Origin: Flavobacterium granuli
Lineage (GTDB): Bacteria; Bacteroidota; Bacteroidia; Flavobacteriales; Flavobacteriaceae
Assembly (NCBI RefSeq): GCF_900129705.1
Contig: NZ_FQWO01000002.1
Location: forward strand, 248,001-312,000
Reading direction: 5' to 3'
DNA length: 64,000 bases
Shown: positions 42,611-51,447 of the stretch, piece by piece
How the letters are laid out: each line of letters begins with the position of its first letter
Position numbering within the stretch: position 1 is the first letter of the stretch
Translations under genes and position numbers: made by a program
Notes under the pieces: model-generated
Database searches by the model: none
What the model was told of the DNA's origin: nothing
What the model saw: the letters and a program-made list of their open reading frames with translations, nothing else

Positions 42611-44080
42611 ATGATTCAAAAATTCCTTTATCTCGAATGGAAAGCATTTTTTAGGTCGGCTTCCTTCGCTACTAATTTGGCTTTGAAAATCCTGATGGGT
42701 TTTGTCGCCGTTTATTTCATTTTAATTTTCTTGGCATTAGGAGTCGGGGCATTTTATATTTTAAAAAAATCCAACCTCGATCCTATTGTTACCGTAAATA
42801 AGTTCATGATTTACTATGTAATCGTTGATTTAATCATTCGATTGCTATTGCAAAAAATCCCAGTGATGAACATTCGTCCGCTATTGATTTTACCCATAAA
42901 AAAATCCACTATTGTTCATTTTTCCTTAGGGAAAACGGCTTTGTCGTTCTTCAATTTGGTTCATGGCTTTTTCCTGATTCCATTCAGTGTCGTTTTAATA
43001 TTAGAAGGCTATGATGTGCTGTCAGTACTGCTATGGTTTACGGCAATTTTCTCATTGATGTACATCAACAATTTTATAAATATCCTGTTGAGTAATAAGG
43101 ATAATTTGTTCGCTATTTTCTTAGCAATGGCAGCTATTTTGGGAGGATTTCAATATTACGAATTATTCAATGTCACCGATTATACGGCACCTTTTTTTGA
43201 TGCTGTTTTCAATACCTATTGGGCTTTTGCGATTCCTGTATTGGCTTTGATCGCTTTGTATTATGTCACTTTCCAATATTTCAAAAGTAATTTATACCTA
43301 GATGCGGGATTGTCTAACAAACATGATGTTGCTAAAACAGAGGATTTGACTTGGTTGAATCAATTTGGAACCATTGGAACCTTCTTGAAAAATGATATTA
43401 AACTGATAAAAAGAAACAAACGTTCTAAAACTACGGTAGGTTTGAGTGTCATGTTTCTTTTTTATGGTTTTCTTTTTTTTACCAACGGAATTGAAGCTTA
43501 CAATAACCCTGTGATGCACATTTTTGCAGGAATTTTTGTTTCGGGCGGATTTCTAATCACTTTTGGGCAATTTGTACCCAGCTGGGACAGCGCTTATTAC
43601 CAATTAATGATGACACAAAACATTCCGTACAAAGGCTATTTGAGTTCTAAATGGTGGCTGATGGTAATTGCAACCGTAGTGACTACGACCATTGCTTCTT
43701 TCTATCTGTATTTTGGTTGGCAGGTGTATCTTACCATTGTGGTTGGAGCGATTTATAACATTGGAGTCAATTCGCATTTGGTTTTGCTAGGTGGTGCTTA
43801 TACCAAAACACCAATTGATTTGAGCTCGGGCAAAGGGGCTTTTGGCGACAAGAAAGCATTCAATGTAAAAACCATGTTGATTTCATTGCCACAATTAGGC
43901 TTACCGGTTTTATTGTACTGGGCAGGTTCCAGTTTGGCCAATGCCAATGTGGGATTAGCTTTAGTGGCTGGAGTAGGCGTCATTGGATTTGCGTTTAAGG
44001 ACAAGGCTTTTTCAATGATTGAAAAAATCTATAAATCAGAGAAATACGCAACCATTGCTGCTTACAAACAAAAGAGTTAA
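42611..44080 (+). CDS. ABC exporter membrane subunit (DUF5687 family)
   Basis: 489 residues with about ten to twelve hydrophobic helices, starting MIQKFLYLEWKAFFRSASFA, typical of the Bacteroidota DUF5687 permeases. The central loop KNDIKLIKRNKRSKTTVGLS resembles the coupling region of ABC-2-type exporters. The ATPase gene follows after 49 bases. The substrate is unknown. An internal repeat of six helices is plausible from the two EWKAFF/LKNDIKLIKR-type amphipathic segments. Confidence 0.8.
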   Translation: MIQKFLYLEWKAFFRSASFATNLALKILMGFVAVYFILIFLALGVGAFYILKKSNLDPIVTVNKFMIYYVIVDLIIRLLLQKIPVMNIRPLLILPIKKSTIVHFSLGKTALSFFNLVHGFFLIPFSVVLILEGYDVLSVLLWFTAIFSLMYINNFINILLSNKDNLFAIFLAMAAILGGFQYYELFNVTDYTAPFFDAVFNTYWAFAIPVLALIALYYVTFQYFKSNLYLDAGLSNKHDVAKTEDLTWLNQFGTIGTFLKNDIKLIKRNKRSKTTVGLSVMFLFYGFLFFTNGIEAYNNPVMHIFAGIFVSGGFLITFGQFVPSWDSAYYQLMMTQNIPYKGYLSSKWWLMVIATVVTTTIASFYLYFGWQVYLTIVVGAIYNIGVNSHLVLLGGAYTKTPIDLSSGKGAFGDKKAFNVKTMLISLPQLGLPVLLYWAGSSLANANVGLALVAGVGVIGFAFKDKAFSMIEKIYKSEKYATIAAYKQKS

Positions 44081-44129
44081 TTAAATATCGATCCAAAAAA
44101 TAGTAAATAACCGAATTAACCATAAGAAA

Positions 44130-44825
44130 ATGATACAAGTAAACAATCTTTCAAAAACATATAACGGAACAACCGTACTCAAAATAGATAATTTAGAAAT
44201 AAAAAAAGGCGAAAGCTTTGGTTTAGTGGGGAATAACGGAGCCGGAAAAACTACTTTTTTCAGTCTTTTATTGGATTTAATCCATCCTTCAACGGGTAAT
44301 ATTGTCAACAACAACGTTCAGGTAAATACCAGCGAAAACTGGAAACCATTCACCGCTTCGTTCCTGGACGAAAGCTTCTTGATAGGATACCTTACTCCCG
44401 AAGAATATTTTTATTTCATAGGGGATTTACGCGGGCAAAACAAAGCCGATGTCGACGCTTTATTGGCAACACATGAAGAATTTTTCAACGGAGAAATTTT
44501 GAACAACAAGAAATATTTGCGCGATTTGTCCAAAGGAAATCAGAAAAAAGTGGGTATTATCGCTACTTTAATCGGGAATCCGGAGGTGATTATTCTGGAT
44601 GAGCCTTTTGCTAATTTAGACCCCACAACACAATTTCGATTGAAAAAAATCATCAAGGATTTAGCCGATAATCCAGATGTGACGGTATTGGTTTCCAGCC
44701 ATGATTTGATGCACACGGTAGAGGTGAGCAACAGAATCGTAGCCTTGAATAAGGGCGAAATCGTAAAAGACATTCAAACATCTCAAGAAACTTTGCAGGA
44801 ATTAGAACTGTTCTTTGCCGTTTAA
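44130..44825 (+). CDS. ABC transporter ATP-binding protein
   Basis: 231 residues. Walker A GLVGNNGAGKTTFFSLLLDL (about residues 31-50), the signature loop RDLSKGNQKKVGIIATLIG, Walker B EVIILDEPFANLDP and the switch VTVLVSSHDLMH are intact. The LSKGNQKK form is typical of ABC-2-type exporters. It pairs with the DUF5687 permease upstream; together they probably form an exporter with two copies of each subunit. Confidence 0.93.
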   Translation: MIQVNNLSKTYNGTTVLKIDNLEIKKGESFGLVGNNGAGKTTFFSLLLDLIHPSTGNIVNNNVQVNTSENWKPFTASFLDESFLIGYLTPEEYFYFIGDLRGQNKADVDALLATHEEFFNGEILNNKKYLRDLSKGNQKKVGIIATLIGNPEVIILDEPFANLDPTTQFRLKKIIKDLADNPDVTVLVSSHDLMHTVEVSNRIVALNKGEIVKDIQTSQETLQELELFFAV

Positions 44826-44854
44826 AAAGCCACAATCATAATTAAAACACTTTA

Positions 44855-44907
44855 CCGCTAATTTGCTCATTTCATTTTTGTATTGAAATGGGTAAATTGG
44901 CGGTTTT
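44855..44907 (+). terminator. Long terminator after the ABC transporter genes
   Basis: CCGCTAATTTGCTCATTTCA (44855-44874) pairs with TGAAATGGGTAAATTGGCGG (44884-44903); the three non-Watson-Crick positions can all be wobble pairs. Followed by TTTTG. Confidence 0.75.
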
Positions 44908-45163
44908 GATTTTAAAACCGGAATGTTTCAAGAAGTCAGCAGCAGTTTTATTTGGTCCTAAGCCTTCGTAAAAACTGCGGGTCGGGCTGTGCGCTGTATC
45001 GTTATTTTCTGGAAGAAACAAAATAAAGGATGCCGCTTCCATCCCTTACGCACGATAGGAAAATTCAAATAAATCCCGATAATTTTCAACATATCAAAAA
45101 GAAACGTATTTTTACCAGTCATTATACTAAAAAACATTTTTTAAAGTTTAATGATATAAACAT
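44908..45163. other. Unexplained GC-richer spacer, possible repeat remnant
   Basis: The part from about 44940 to 45055 is richer in G and C than other spacers (for example AAACTGCGGGTCGGGCTGTG at 44969-44988, and GGATGCCGCTTCCATCCC at 45027-45044). It has no intact open reading frame. An imperfect inverted repeat TTATTTTCTGG / AGAAACAAAATAA is visible. It looks like the remnant of a dispersed repeat or a decayed gene. Confidence 0.4.
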
Positions 45164-45169
45164 TTGCCT

Positions 45170-47791
45170 TTGAAAACCAAGCTTTTTAAATATTCAATTC
45201 CATTGGGATCTTTGTTTTTTTTGGTAGCCTGTTCTACTAAAAATAATACTTTTTTGTCTAGAAATTCCCATGCTTTAAGTACGGAGTATAATATTTTATA
45301 CAATGGACAAATAGGATTAGACAAAGGGATTGAAGGAATAAAGTCAAATAATAAGGACGATTTTTGGAAGCGCTTGCCAATTGAGCGCATGCAACTCATC
45401 GATAATGTAACGGCCGAGGAAAAAGCTAAAAATGCCGATTTTGAATTGGCGGAAACCAAAGCAACCAAAGCCATTCAGAAACATTCGATGAATATTGACG
45501 GCCGGGAAAGAAATTCCCAGATCGATGAGTCCTACCTACTTCTGGGGAAATCCCGTTATTACGATCAAAGGTTCATTCCGGCATTAGACGCCTTCAACTA
45601 CATTTTATACAAATATCCCAACAGCAGTAAGATTTATGAAGCTAAAATTTGGCGGGAAAAAACGAACATGCGAATGGGAAATGACGCCTTGGTGGTCAAT
45701 AACATCACGCGTCTTTTGAAAGATAAAAAACTCAAAAAACAAATTTATGCCGATGCTAATGCCCTTTTGGCGGAAGCCTTTTTAAATTTGGAAGAAAAAG
45801 ATAGTGCTGTAGCTAAATTAAAAATAGCCAAAGATTTCACCAAGCGAAACAACGAAAAAGCGCGGTATAGATTCATATTAGGACAATTATATGAGGAGCT
45901 GGGCAAGAAAGACAGCGCAATTTACAGCTATGAATCGGTGATAAAGATGAACAGAAAATCCGAAAGGAAATATGTTATTCAATCTCATGTTAGAAAAGCA
46001 CAACTGTTTGATTATCAAAAAGGAGATACAACCGCTTTCTTAAAAACCTATAAGAAACTGATTGCCAACAGGGAAAACCGACCTTTTCTGGATGTGTTAT
46101 TCTATCAAATGGGCGTTTTTTATGATAAAAATGACAAGCAAAAACAAGCTTTGGATTTTTATAATGCCTCATTAAAAAAAACGACTACAGATCAATATTT
46201 AATGGCATCCAATTATAGAAACATAGGAAACATGCATTTTAAAAATGCCGAATATCCAATGGCGGCCAAGTATTATGACAGTACTTTGGTCAAGATGGAT
46301 CTTAAAACCAGAGAATTTATCCGCATTCAAAAAATCAGGAAAGATCTGGACGAAGTGATTTTATATGAAGCTTTAGCATCAAGAAATGATAGTATAATCA
46401 ATGTAGTTTCCTTGTCAGAAGCAGATCGTGTTTTGTATTTTGAAAAAGCGATCGATCAATTGAAAAAGGCCGATGAAGCCAAAAGAATTGCTGAGGAAAA
46501 ATTAAAAGAGAAACAACAAAATATTGAAAGAAATTCTAAAACAGGAATAGCTGACCAGGCTGTTGCTGTGCAAAACTCAGGAAAACCTTCGAATAAACCT
46601 TCCATTTTGCCACCTACAATGGCTTCCGCTGGTCCAGCGGCAAGTACTTTTTATTTTTATAACCCTACAACGCTTTCTTTTGGGATATTAGAATTTAAAA
46701 AAATATGGGGAAACAGAACTTTAAATGGTAATTGGAGACGATCCAGTACCAAAACGAATTTGGTTGCCACGGATACCATAAATAGTAATCAGATTGTCCC
46801 GGAAGATAAATTGACCGAAGATGTTGTAGTGCAAGAATACACCACTGATTTTTATTTGAAACAACTTCCCGTGTCGCAAACAGCAATCGACAGTATTGCC
46901 AAAGTACGCAATACGGCCTATTACCAACTAGGCGTTATTTATAAAGAGAAATTCAAGGAATATGATTTGGCAGCCAATAAATTAGAACAGTTATTGAAGA
47001 ACAATCCCGAAGAGAAATTGATTCTTCCGACGATGTACAATTTGTATAAAACCTACCAAATTACAGATAGCGCCAAAGCGCAGCAGATGAAAAACCGCAT
47101 TATCGCTCAATTTCCGGATTCTCGTTATGCACAAATAATTGCTAATGCAAACCTCGATGCATCCGCGCTGAACGATACTCCTGAGAATGTATACGATAGA
47201 ACGTACAAACTATATGAAGAAGAACAATTTACAACTGTTTTAGAAAAATCGGATGCCTTGATTAGCCAGTTTTCCGGTGATGAAATTGTTTCTAAATTTG
47301 AACTTTTAAAAGCAAATACTATCGGAAAACTAAGAGGATTAGCGGCTTATAAAAATGCCTTACAATTCGTGGCCGATACTTATCCAAATAGTGATGAAGG
47401 TAAAAAAGCACAGGAAATAGTAAACAATCAAATTCCGTCTTTAGAGAATTTGGATTTCAGCACCACAGATACTCATAATTGGAAAATTCTTTATGCAGTT
47501 GCGAAGGGAGACGACAAAGGCAGAAAAGAAATTGAAGAAAAAATCGATAAATATAATGTTGGAGAAAAATTTCAAAAATTGACTTATTCCTATGATGTTT
47601 ATACTGATAATGAATTTTTTGTGACCATTAACGGAATTCGATCAGAAGCAGATGCAAGAAACGTGAGTTTGACTTTGAAAGAGAATAAAGACTTTAAAAT
47701 AGACAAACCGGCGATTGTGCTTACCAATGAAAATTACAAAGTGATTCAAATAAAGAAAAACCTGAATACGTATTTAGCCCCAAAAAAATAA
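45170..47791 (+). CDS. sprE: Gliding motility / type IX secretion lipoprotein SprE (PorW)
   Basis: SprE in Flavobacterium johnsoniae and PorW in Porphyromonas gingivalis are lipoproteins needed for type IX secretion and, in flavobacteria, gliding. The 873-residue sequence starts at a TTG (45170, MKTKLFKYSIPLG; a TTG two codons earlier is possible; no ATG is available). It has the lipobox FLVACS, then family-typical YNILYNGQIGLDKGI, many TPR-like helices (residues 90-400 and 560-740), a linker around GPAASTFYFYNPTTLSFGIL, and a C-terminal alpha/beta module (FVTINGIRSEADARNVSLTL). A bactofilin gene follows after four bases. Confidence 0.88.
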   Translation: MKTKLFKYSIPLGSLFFLVACSTKNNTFLSRNSHALSTEYNILYNGQIGLDKGIEGIKSNNKDDFWKRLPIERMQLIDNVTAEEKAKNADFELAETKATKAIQKHSMNIDGRERNSQIDESYLLLGKSRYYDQRFIPALDAFNYILYKYPNSSKIYEAKIWREKTNMRMGNDALVVNNITRLLKDKKLKKQIYADANALLAEAFLNLEEKDSAVAKLKIAKDFTKRNNEKARYRFILGQLYEELGKKDSAIYSYESVIKMNRKSERKYVIQSHVRKAQLFDYQKGDTTAFLKTYKKLIANRENRPFLDVLFYQMGVFYDKNDKQKQALDFYNASLKKTTTDQYLMASNYRNIGNMHFKNAEYPMAAKYYDSTLVKMDLKTREFIRIQKIRKDLDEVILYEALASRNDSIINVVSLSEADRVLYFEKAIDQLKKADEAKRIAEEKLKEKQQNIERNSKTGIADQAVAVQNSGKPSNKPSILPPTMASAGPAASTFYFYNPTTLSFGILEFKKIWGNRTLNGNWRRSSTKTNLVATDTINSNQIVPEDKLTEDVVVQEYTTDFYLKQLPVSQTAIDSIAKVRNTAYYQLGVIYKEKFKEYDLAANKLEQLLKNNPEEKLILPTMYNLYKTYQITDSAKAQQMKNRIIAQFPDSRYAQIIANANLDASALNDTPENVYDRTYKLYEEEQFTTVLEKSDALISQFSGDEIVSKFELLKANTIGKLRGLAAYKNALQFVADTYPNSDEGKKAQEIVNNQIPSLENLDFSTTDTHNWKILYAVAKGDDKGRKEIEEKIDKYNVGEKFQKLTYSYDVYTDNEFFVTINGIRSEADARNVSLTLKENKDFKIDKPAIVLTNENYKVIQIKKNLNTYLAPKK

Positions 47792-47795
47792 AAAA

Positions 47796-48203
47796 ATGTT
47801 TGATAAAAAAGCGAAGCCCTATACCGATCTTTTAGGGAAAACCAATAGAATTGTAGAAGGAACGATTATAAAAGGAGATATTATTTCTCAGGCTGATTTC
47901 AGGCTTGATGGAGAATTGACGGGAAATTTCCAATCTACCGGAAAACTGGTTATTGGTCCTGCCGGAAGTGTTACCGGTGACATAGTTTGTAATAATGCCG
48001 ATATTGAAGGAAAATTTAATGGAACGATTCAAGTCACTGAAATTTTAAACGTGAAAGCCACCGCTAGTATTCATGGCGAAGTTACCGTCGGAAAATTATC
48101 AGTAGAACCCGGTGCTGATTTTAGTGCTTCATGCACCATGAACACCGATGCTAAAAAACAATCCCTTCCTGATGGACAAGAAACCAAGCAAAAATCAAAC
48201 TAG
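47796..48203 (+). CDS. Bactofilin (polymer-forming cytoskeletal protein)
   Basis: 135 residues. After a short basic N-terminus (MFDKKAKPYTDLLGKTNRIV) comes the bactofilin beta-helix: GTIIKGDIISQADFRLDGEL, GNFQSTGKLVIGPAGSVTGD, IEGKFNGTIQVTEILNVKAT. Bactofilins polymerise without nucleotide and serve in cell shape, polarity or envelope assembly. It starts four bases after sprE and overlaps the atpZ start by 32 bases, tying it to both transcripts. Confidence 0.92.
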   Translation: MFDKKAKPYTDLLGKTNRIVEGTIIKGDIISQADFRLDGELTGNFQSTGKLVIGPAGSVTGDIVCNNADIEGKFNGTIQVTEILNVKATASIHGEVTVGKLSVEPGADFSASCTMNTDAKKQSLPDGQETKQKSN

Positions 48204-48396
48204 TAAATGGTTAGCAATGATGAATATTCCTTTTCAAATGGGAGTTATCATTTTTTGCTTTACTTATTTAGGGATATGGCTTGATGAAAAATACACGGGA
48301 ACTTCCATTTTTACTATAATTCTATCACTGGTATCTGTTTTTGTATCACTTTATAATGTAATACGACAGGTCAAAAATTTAAACAAAGAAGACTAA
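48172..48396 (+). CDS. AtpZ/AtpI-type F0F1-ATPase accessory membrane protein
   Basis: 74 residues from ATG 48172 (MDKKPSKNQTSKWLAMMNIP). The alternative ATG at 48148 is inside bactofilin and adds eight residues. There are two membrane helices (FQMGVIIFCFTYLGIWLDEK and FTIILSLVSVFVSLYNVI). The WLDEK turn is the mark of AtpZ/AtpI proteins, which help c-ring assembly or Mg2+ supply in F-ATPases. It precedes the atp genes and overlaps the next gene by one base. Confidence 0.8.
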   Translation: MDKKPSKNQTSKWLAMMNIPFQMGVIIFCFTYLGIWLDEKYTGTSIFTIILSLVSVFVSLYNVIRQVKNLNKED

Positions 48397-48779
48397 TGCA
48401 GCAATTTTACAAATTCTTAAAATTAATAATTCCTTTTTCAATCGTATTGTTTTCCTTACAATATTATAGTACGACTGCTTTTTTTCAAAATACAATCTTT
48501 TTTTATTCAACCTGGAGTATTTATGTTTTTCATCTTGTGCTTACATTGCTGAGTTATGTTTTTTTAATTTTTGTAAACAAAACCTTTCCAGACAAAACCG
48601 GTTTTGCATTTATGGGTATCAGCTTGATTAAGATGATGGCAGCGATAGTTTTCCTGATCCCTTTGTTACAATCCGATCTGAAAAGCAAAATTCCTGATGT
48701 CAGCGCATTTTTTATTCCATATTTTTTATACTTGTTTTTCGAAACTTTTTTCGCGATTCGCCTAATAAACAAACAATAA
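48396..48779 (+). CDS. Small membrane protein of the atp locus (AtpI-position)
   Basis: 127 residues with four predicted helices (for example LILPFSIVLFSLQ-like start and WSIYVFHLVLTLLSYVFLIF). It occupies the place of the second small hydrophobic gene usually found between atpZ and atpB in Bacteroidota, and overlaps the atpZ stop by one base. I do not recognise a named domain. An assembly role for the F0 part is inferred from position alone. Confidence 0.7.
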   Translation: MQQFYKFLKLIIPFSIVLFSLQYYSTTAFFQNTIFFYSTWSIYVFHLVLTLLSYVFLIFVNKTFPDKTGFAFMGISLIKMMAAIVFLIPLLQSDLKSKIPDVSAFFIPYFLYLFFETFFAIRLINKQ

Positions 48780-48867
48780 ATGCTGTTTATTTTTAAAATA
48801 GAGAACTTTACTTGGAATATATCGGCTAAAAACAAAATGATATATTTTCAATTGTGAATAAATTATG

Positions 48868-48875
48868 TACCTTTG
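48868..48875 (+). promoter_or_regulatory. -7 promoter element of atpB
   Basis: TACCTTTG matches TAnnTTTG and lies 42 bases before the atpB ATG. A TTG at 48852-48854 is nearer than the usual spacing. Confidence 0.6.
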
Positions 48876-48916
48876 CAAAAAATTTTGAAACGTAAAATTA
48901 GACACACAATTTAATA

Positions 48917-50056
48917 ATGGTATTTTCAAATAAACCTGTTCAGTTCTTATTAGTTGCTTTAGTAGCCAGTATTCCTTACTTTGGATTTGCAAATCCTGGG
49001 GTTGATAGTATTCCAGTTGTTAATGAAGCTGTTGCGGAGCATGGCGTTCAAGTGGCGCACGAAGAAAAAGAATTTAATGCGACTGATTTAATCAATTCCC
49101 ATATTGGGGATTCTCATGAGTTTCATATCGCTGATATTGGGGGTCACCCAATTTCTTTTTATTTGCCTGTAATTTTATGGACAAATAATGGTTTAGAAGT
49201 TTTCTCTGCAGAACAATTTCACCATGATAATTCAGGAGAACATGTGGTTTCTATAAACGGACAACGTTTAGTTCGTTACAATGAAGTTATTTTTTACGCT
49301 GATAAATTTGAAAATTTAACAGAAGATCAAAGAAAAAACGGCGCATTTGAATTTGACGCCAGACCTTTGGATTTCTCCATCACTAAGAATGTTTTTTCTA
49401 TGATGATGTCGGCAATCGTATTGTTCTTGTTGTTTTTTGCTGTAGCCCGTTCTTACAATAAAAACCAATTAGCGCCAAAAGGAATCGCTGGTTTCTTAGA
49501 GCCTTTGGTGGTATTTGTAAGAGATGAAATTGCTATTCCTAATATTGGAACAAAACAGTACGCTAAATACATGCCGTACCTTTTGACAATCTTTTTCTTT
49601 ATTTGGATTAACAACCTTATCGGTTTGATTCCGTTTTTCCCATTTAGTTCAAACTTAACTGGAAATATTTACTTTACTTTTGTATTGGCTTTGATTACCT
49701 TCCTTGTAACTTCTTTCAGTGGAAACAAAGATTACTGGAAACATATTTTGACTCCGCCGGTACCCAAAGCATTATATCCAATTATGATTCCTGTTGAAAT
49801 CATCGGAATATTAACAAAACCTTTCGCATTGATGATTCGTTTATTTGCTAACATCACTGCGGGACACATTATCATTTTAAGTTTAATTTCCTTAATCTTC
49901 ATTTTTGAAACGGCTTGGGTTTCTCCTATCTCAGGAGCATTCGTTTTATTCATGAGTGTATTAGAAATGTTAGTGGCAGCTTTACAAGCATATGTGTTTA
50001 CATTGTTGTCAGCATTATTTATTGGTCAGGCTGTAGCAGAGCATGATCATCATTAA
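48917..50056 (+). CDS. atpB: ATP synthase F0 subunit a with N-terminal extension
   Basis: Subunit a forms the proton half-channels against the c-ring. The 379-residue protein is about 110 longer than the Escherichia coli subunit. It begins with a signal-like helix (PVQFLLVALVASIPYFGFAN) and a periplasmic His/Glu-rich region to about residue 150, as in other Bacteroidota. The conserved core is present: KPFALMIRLFANITAGHIII with the essential Arg, and ALQAYVFTLLSALFIGQAVA. It opens the atpBEFHAG run and has its own promoter element. Confidence 0.95.
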   Translation: MVFSNKPVQFLLVALVASIPYFGFANPGVDSIPVVNEAVAEHGVQVAHEEKEFNATDLINSHIGDSHEFHIADIGGHPISFYLPVILWTNNGLEVFSAEQFHHDNSGEHVVSINGQRLVRYNEVIFYADKFENLTEDQRKNGAFEFDARPLDFSITKNVFSMMMSAIVLFLLFFAVARSYNKNQLAPKGIAGFLEPLVVFVRDEIAIPNIGTKQYAKYMPYLLTIFFFIWINNLIGLIPFFPFSSNLTGNIYFTFVLALITFLVTSFSGNKDYWKHILTPPVPKALYPIMIPVEIIGILTKPFALMIRLFANITAGHIIILSLISLIFIFETAWVSPISGAFVLFMSVLEMLVAALQAYVFTLLSALFIGQAVAEHDHH

Positions 50057-50078
50057 TCAGAGTTTTATTAATTATTAA

Positions 50079-50297
<219 letters not shown>

Positions 50298-50311
50298 TTA
50301 AAAATTAAAAT

Positions 50312-50341
50312 TTCCTGTAGCGGTTGGCTGCAGGAAGTTTT
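50312..50341 (+). terminator. Hairpin between atpE and atpF
   Basis: TTCCTGTAGC (50312-50321) pairs with GCTGCAGGAA (50327-50336), one wobble, followed by GTTTTTA. A partial terminator or mRNA-stabilising stem after the c-subunit gene would raise c-subunit yield relative to the rest. Confidence 0.65.
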
Positions 50342-50379
50342 TATTTCTAAAATGAAAAAATTATTTTAAATATACATAT

Positions 50380-50871
50380 ATGAATCTTACAGCACCGGAG
50401 AGTTTAATTTTTTGGACAACGATCATTTTCTTTGTTTTCTTTCTTCTTTTAAGAAAATTTGCCTGGAAACCAATTTTGGGAGCGGTAAAAGGTCGTGAAG
50501 AATCTATTAACAATGCTTTAGCATCTGCTGAGGCAGCTCGTTTAGAAATGCAGAATTTAACTGCTGACAATGAGCGCATCTTACAAGAAGCAAGAATAGA
50601 ACGTGATGCTTTGTTAAAAGAAGCTCGTGATATGAGAGACAAAATGATTGCTGATTCTAAAAAAGAAGCGCAAGTTCAAGGAGAGCGATTGATATCACAA
50701 GCCAAAGCGGCTATTGAAGCAGAGAAAAATGCAGCTATGGCTGAATTGAAAACTCAGGTTTCTACTTTGTCACTTAATATTGCAGAGAAATTATTGAAAG
50801 ACGAATTATCTAATAAGGAAGCTCAAACTAAATTAGTTGAGAAAATGTTAGGTGACGTAAAATTAAACTAA
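50380..50871 (+). CDS. atpF: ATP synthase F0 subunit b
   Basis: 163 residues: one N-terminal membrane helix (SLIFWTTIIFFVFFLLLRKF) then a long charged coiled coil (from KGREESINNALASAEAARLE to ISQAKAAIEAEKNAAMAELK), the peripheral-stalk dimer. The conserved AWKPILGAVKGREE turn follows the helix. It starts 82 bases after atpE and four bases before atpH. Confidence 0.95.
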   Translation: MNLTAPESLIFWTTIIFFVFFLLLRKFAWKPILGAVKGREESINNALASAEAARLEMQNLTADNERILQEARIERDALLKEARDMRDKMIADSKKEAQVQGERLISQAKAAIEAEKNAAMAELKTQVSTLSLNIAEKLLKDELSNKEAQTKLVEKMLGDVKLN

Positions 50872-50875
50872 AATT

Positions 50876-51409
50876 ATGTCAGGAACTAGAGCAGCAATTC
50901 GTTATGCAAAAGCATTCTTAGACTTAGCTATTTCTGCAGGAAATGAGCAAGAAGTTTATAAAGACATGGCTTTAATTTCTTCAACAATCAATGGAAATGA
51001 GGAATTGAATAGTTTTATTCAAAATCCTACCATTTCGGTTAGTGTTAAGGAAAGTGCTTTGACAGAAGTTTTTGCGAGTACAACAGGAGTGACTAAAAGT
51101 CTTTTCCGTTTATTATTCGAAAACAAAAGATTTGAAATTTTAGGGGATGTTGTTTCTCAATATGTTATTCTTTCAGATGAGAACAATGGATTTCAAGTAG
51201 TAAAAGTAACTACGGCAACTCCATTGGATTCCGTTTTAGAAGCAAAGGTTTCTGAAAAAATCAAAGAATTTTCAAATAAAAAAATTACAATAGTAAATAC
51301 GATAGATCCATCTATTATTGGAGGATTTATTTTAAGAATTGGTGATAAGGAGTATAATGCTTCTGTTGCTAATAGATTACAAGTATTAAAAAGAGAATTA
51401 AGTAACTAG
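50876..51409 (+). CDS. atpH: ATP synthase F1 subunit delta
   Basis: 177 residues. The N-terminal six-helix domain (TRAAIRYAKAFLDLAISAGN) binds the top of subunit alpha, and the C-terminal part (TIVNTIDPSIIGGFILRIGD) contacts subunit b. It follows atpF by four bases and precedes atpA by 38. Size and order fit the family. Confidence 0.94.
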   Translation: MSGTRAAIRYAKAFLDLAISAGNEQEVYKDMALISSTINGNEELNSFIQNPTISVSVKESALTEVFASTTGVTKSLFRLLFENKRFEILGDVVSQYVILSDENNGFQVVKVTTATPLDSVLEAKVSEKIKEFSNKKITIVNTIDPSIIGGFILRIGDKEYNASVANRLQVLKRELSN

Positions 51410-51447
51410 TTTTATCGCACGTTAAAGTGTCTAAATTATAAATTAAG

